A stretch of 64,000 bases of DNA. Source: Propioniciclava coleopterorum. Its GTDB lineage: Bacteria; Actinomycetota; Actinomycetes; Propionibacteriales; Propionibacteriaceae. This document shows positions 62,770 to 64,000 of this stretch, in pieces (position 1 is the first letter of the stretch; each line of letters begins with the position of its first letter). Below the pieces are notes generated by a model. The model saw only the letters and a list, made by a program, of their open reading frames with translations, had not been told where the DNA came from and made no database searches. Location of the stretch: assembly GCF_011393335.1 (NCBI RefSeq), contig NZ_CP049865.1, positions 1,878,722 through 1,942,721 on the forward strand, in the 5' to 3' direction. Both the position numbers and the translations under genes were made by a program.

Positions 62770-62831
62770 CCCCGCGCCGGGCGCCGGATCGTGCTGGTCT
62801 CCCAGAGCGTCGCCCTGTGCCGAGGGCTGGG

Positions 62832-64000
62832 TCAGAGGGACGTCGCGGGACGCCCCTCCGGCGCCGCACCGCCCGCCGCGACCTGCGCGGACGCGTCGGC
62901 GTGCGCCCGGCGGAACGCCTCACCCACCCACGCCCCGCCCGGGTAGACGTTGGCTTCGCCGACGGCGTCCACCAGCCCGGCCGCGCGGAGCCCGGCCAAC
63001 ACGTCGGGGTCCACGGCCGCGAGTTTGAGCGTGGAGCCGTGCGCGGCCAGCCGCTCGGCGTACCGGCGCAGCACGTCGGCGGCGGCCAGGTCGACGTGGG
63101 TGGTGCCGCGCAGCCGCAGGATCACGACCGACCCGACCGATCCCGGCTCGATCCGGGGCAGCAGCGACTCGAACCGCGGGGCGCTGGCGAAGAACAGCGA
63201 GCCGTGCGGCTGCAGCGCGACCACGCTGCGCGGCGGGACCACCGCGGGCGGGTCGTCCTCGCGGAGCCCGCGCTCGGCGTCCAGGTGCAGGGCGCGCAGC
63301 GTCACGCGGGTGGAGTGCTCGGCGACGTAGAGGATCAGACCCAGTCCGATGCCGGCGAGCACCGCGAACTGCAGCGGCACGAGCAGCATGAGCGCGAACG
63401 TGGCCGTCAGCACGACCGCCTGGTAGGGGCCGGCGCGCGCCACGGCGTCCGGACGCGCCCGGATCACCGCCCGGACGCCGACCACCGCCAGCAGGCCGCC
63501 GAGCGCGGGCAGCGCGGCGAACCCGACGATCCCCGACCCGAGCGCGATGGTGAGCGCCATCGTGGCGGCGGCCACGAACTGGGCCAGCCGCGTCCGGGCG
63601 CCGGCCTGCAGCAGCAGGGAGGACGCCGTCAGGGAGCCCCCCGCCGGCAGCCCCCCGAAGACGGCCGACAGCAGGTTGCCCACGCCCTGGCCGACGATGT
63701 CACGGGTGGGGCTCGCGCGGCGCCCTTCGGGCGGGGGCAGCCCCGCCGCGACGCCGGCGCCCTGCATGACGCAGACCAGCGCCAGCGACAGGGCCGGGAC
63801 GACGAGGTCGGGCGCGTCCGCCCAGGCGGGGAGGACCGGGAGCGGGAGCCCGCGGGGCAGGGCGACGAGGTCCCGCATCAGCGGCACCGACGCGCCGGCC
63901 CAGGCGTTGAGGGCGACGGCTACCGCGGAGCCGGCCGAGACGGCGAGGACGAGGCCCACGCCCGCGGCCCGCGTCCGCAGGGTCACGACGATCAGGGCGA
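62832..64000 (-). CDS. SulP-family inorganic anion transporter, C-terminal part
   Basis: The frame is open to the right edge, so the N-terminus (probably 100 or more residues) is outside the window. Visible are the later membrane helices with PTRDIVGQGVGNLLSAVFGGLPAGGSLTASSLLL, a SulP core signature, then LLAVVGVRAVIRA. A C-terminal STAS domain follows (GSLFFASAPRFESLLPRI, VVILRLRGTTHVDLAAADVLRRY). Transports sulfate, bicarbonate or another anion. An internal GTG at 63986 exists but would cut into the membrane core. A short gap separates it from the APH-like gene. Confidence 0.92.
   Translation of the reverse strand, partial: ALIVVTLRTRAAGVGLVLAVSAGSAVAVALNAWAGASVPLMRDLVALPRGLPLPVLPAWADAPDLVVPALSLALVCVMQGAGVAAGLPPPEGRRASPTRDIVGQGVGNLLSAVFGGLPAGGSLTASSLLLQAGARTRLAQFVAAATMALTIALGSGIVGFAALPALGGLLAVVGVRAVIRARPDAVARAGPYQAVVLTATFALMLLVPLQFAVLAGIGLGLILYVAEHSTRVTLRALHLDAERGLREDDPPAVVPPRSVVALQPHGSLFFASAPRFESLLPRIEPGSVGSVVILRLRGTTHVDLAAADVLRRYAERLAAHGSTLKLAAVDPDVLAGLRAAGLVDAVGEANVYPGGAWVGEAFRRAHADASAQVAAGGAAPEGRPATSL

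Noticed and set aside
62770-62831. tRNA gene after serS region
   Set aside because: No cloverleaf or GGTTCGA-type T loop; only short gap sequence.
1-64000. Insertion sequences, prophage or integrated element
   Set aside because: No transposase, integrase or att-like repeat. The holin-like gene at 42190 belongs to a chromosomal family.

Overview
The window is chromosomal DNA of a very GC-rich actinobacterium. The aerobic-type cobalamin genes, the pta-ackA pair, the MprAB/DesKR-style two-component systems, an MptB-family mannosyltransferase, a group II truncated haemoglobin and many leaderless genes all fit Actinobacteria. A Propionibacteriaceae-like organism is my best guess, but this is inference. 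No phage, insertion sequence, CRISPR array, tRNA or rRNA is visible.

Layout. 1-5.9 kb: start of an SDR gene, then on the minus strand ackA, pta, a Nfo-type AP endonuclease, an ACT protein and an unknown gene. 5.9-20.7 kb: a cobalamin cluster. It reads cobG-cobH-cobIJ-cobM (+), cobL (-), chlID-cobO (+), a HicAB pair (-), then cobN-cobF-cobK (-). A B12 riboswitch precedes cobG, chlID and cobN. Together these genes cover ring oxidation, the corrin methylations, contraction and reduction, cobalt insertion (CobN plus ChlID) and adenosylation. Late amidation and lower-ligand genes are not in the window. 20.9-30.7 kb: a long-chain acyl-CoA ligase, an ABC exporter with a VOC protein and a sensor kinase/response regulator, a DinB protein, a SUKH protein, a luciferase-like oxidoreductase and a haemoglobin. 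30.8-33.9 kb: an AbgT transporter and an M20 amidohydrolase, probably p-aminobenzoyl-glutamate salvage. 34.1-35.8 kb: rpsF-ssb-rpsR-rplI. 36.2-45.8 kb: a NhaD-type antiporter, a small unknown gene, a cold-shock gene, a DUF1345 membrane protein, a holin-like/phosphatase/MprAB-like block, argF, a HAD hydrolase and an MFS transporter. 46.0-49.7 kb: a 2-oxoacid dehydrogenase E1alpha-E1beta-E2 operon. 49.8-64.0 kb: alr, SRPBCC, EcsC, aat, two DUF1707 paralogues, an Fpg-family glycosylase, a GT-C mannosyltransferase, pheA, MgtC/SapB, a PAP2-lipid kinase fusion, serS, an APH-like kinase and the end of a SulP transporter.

Two properties affect every reading. First, ten genes, several of them normally essential or core (ssb, alr, pheA, aat, the dehydrogenase E2), are broken by a single-base indel. 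Nine of the ten look like one missing base, mostly in or next to short G/C runs, so residual sequencing or assembly error is the simplest explanation. The chlID break is the one that could be a real programmed frameshift. I annotate these as full-length CDS and mark the break. Second, at least fifteen genes carry a TANNNT-like -10 hexamer 6-7 nt before the start codon (cobL has 8 nt), which implies leaderless mRNAs and fixes several start sites.
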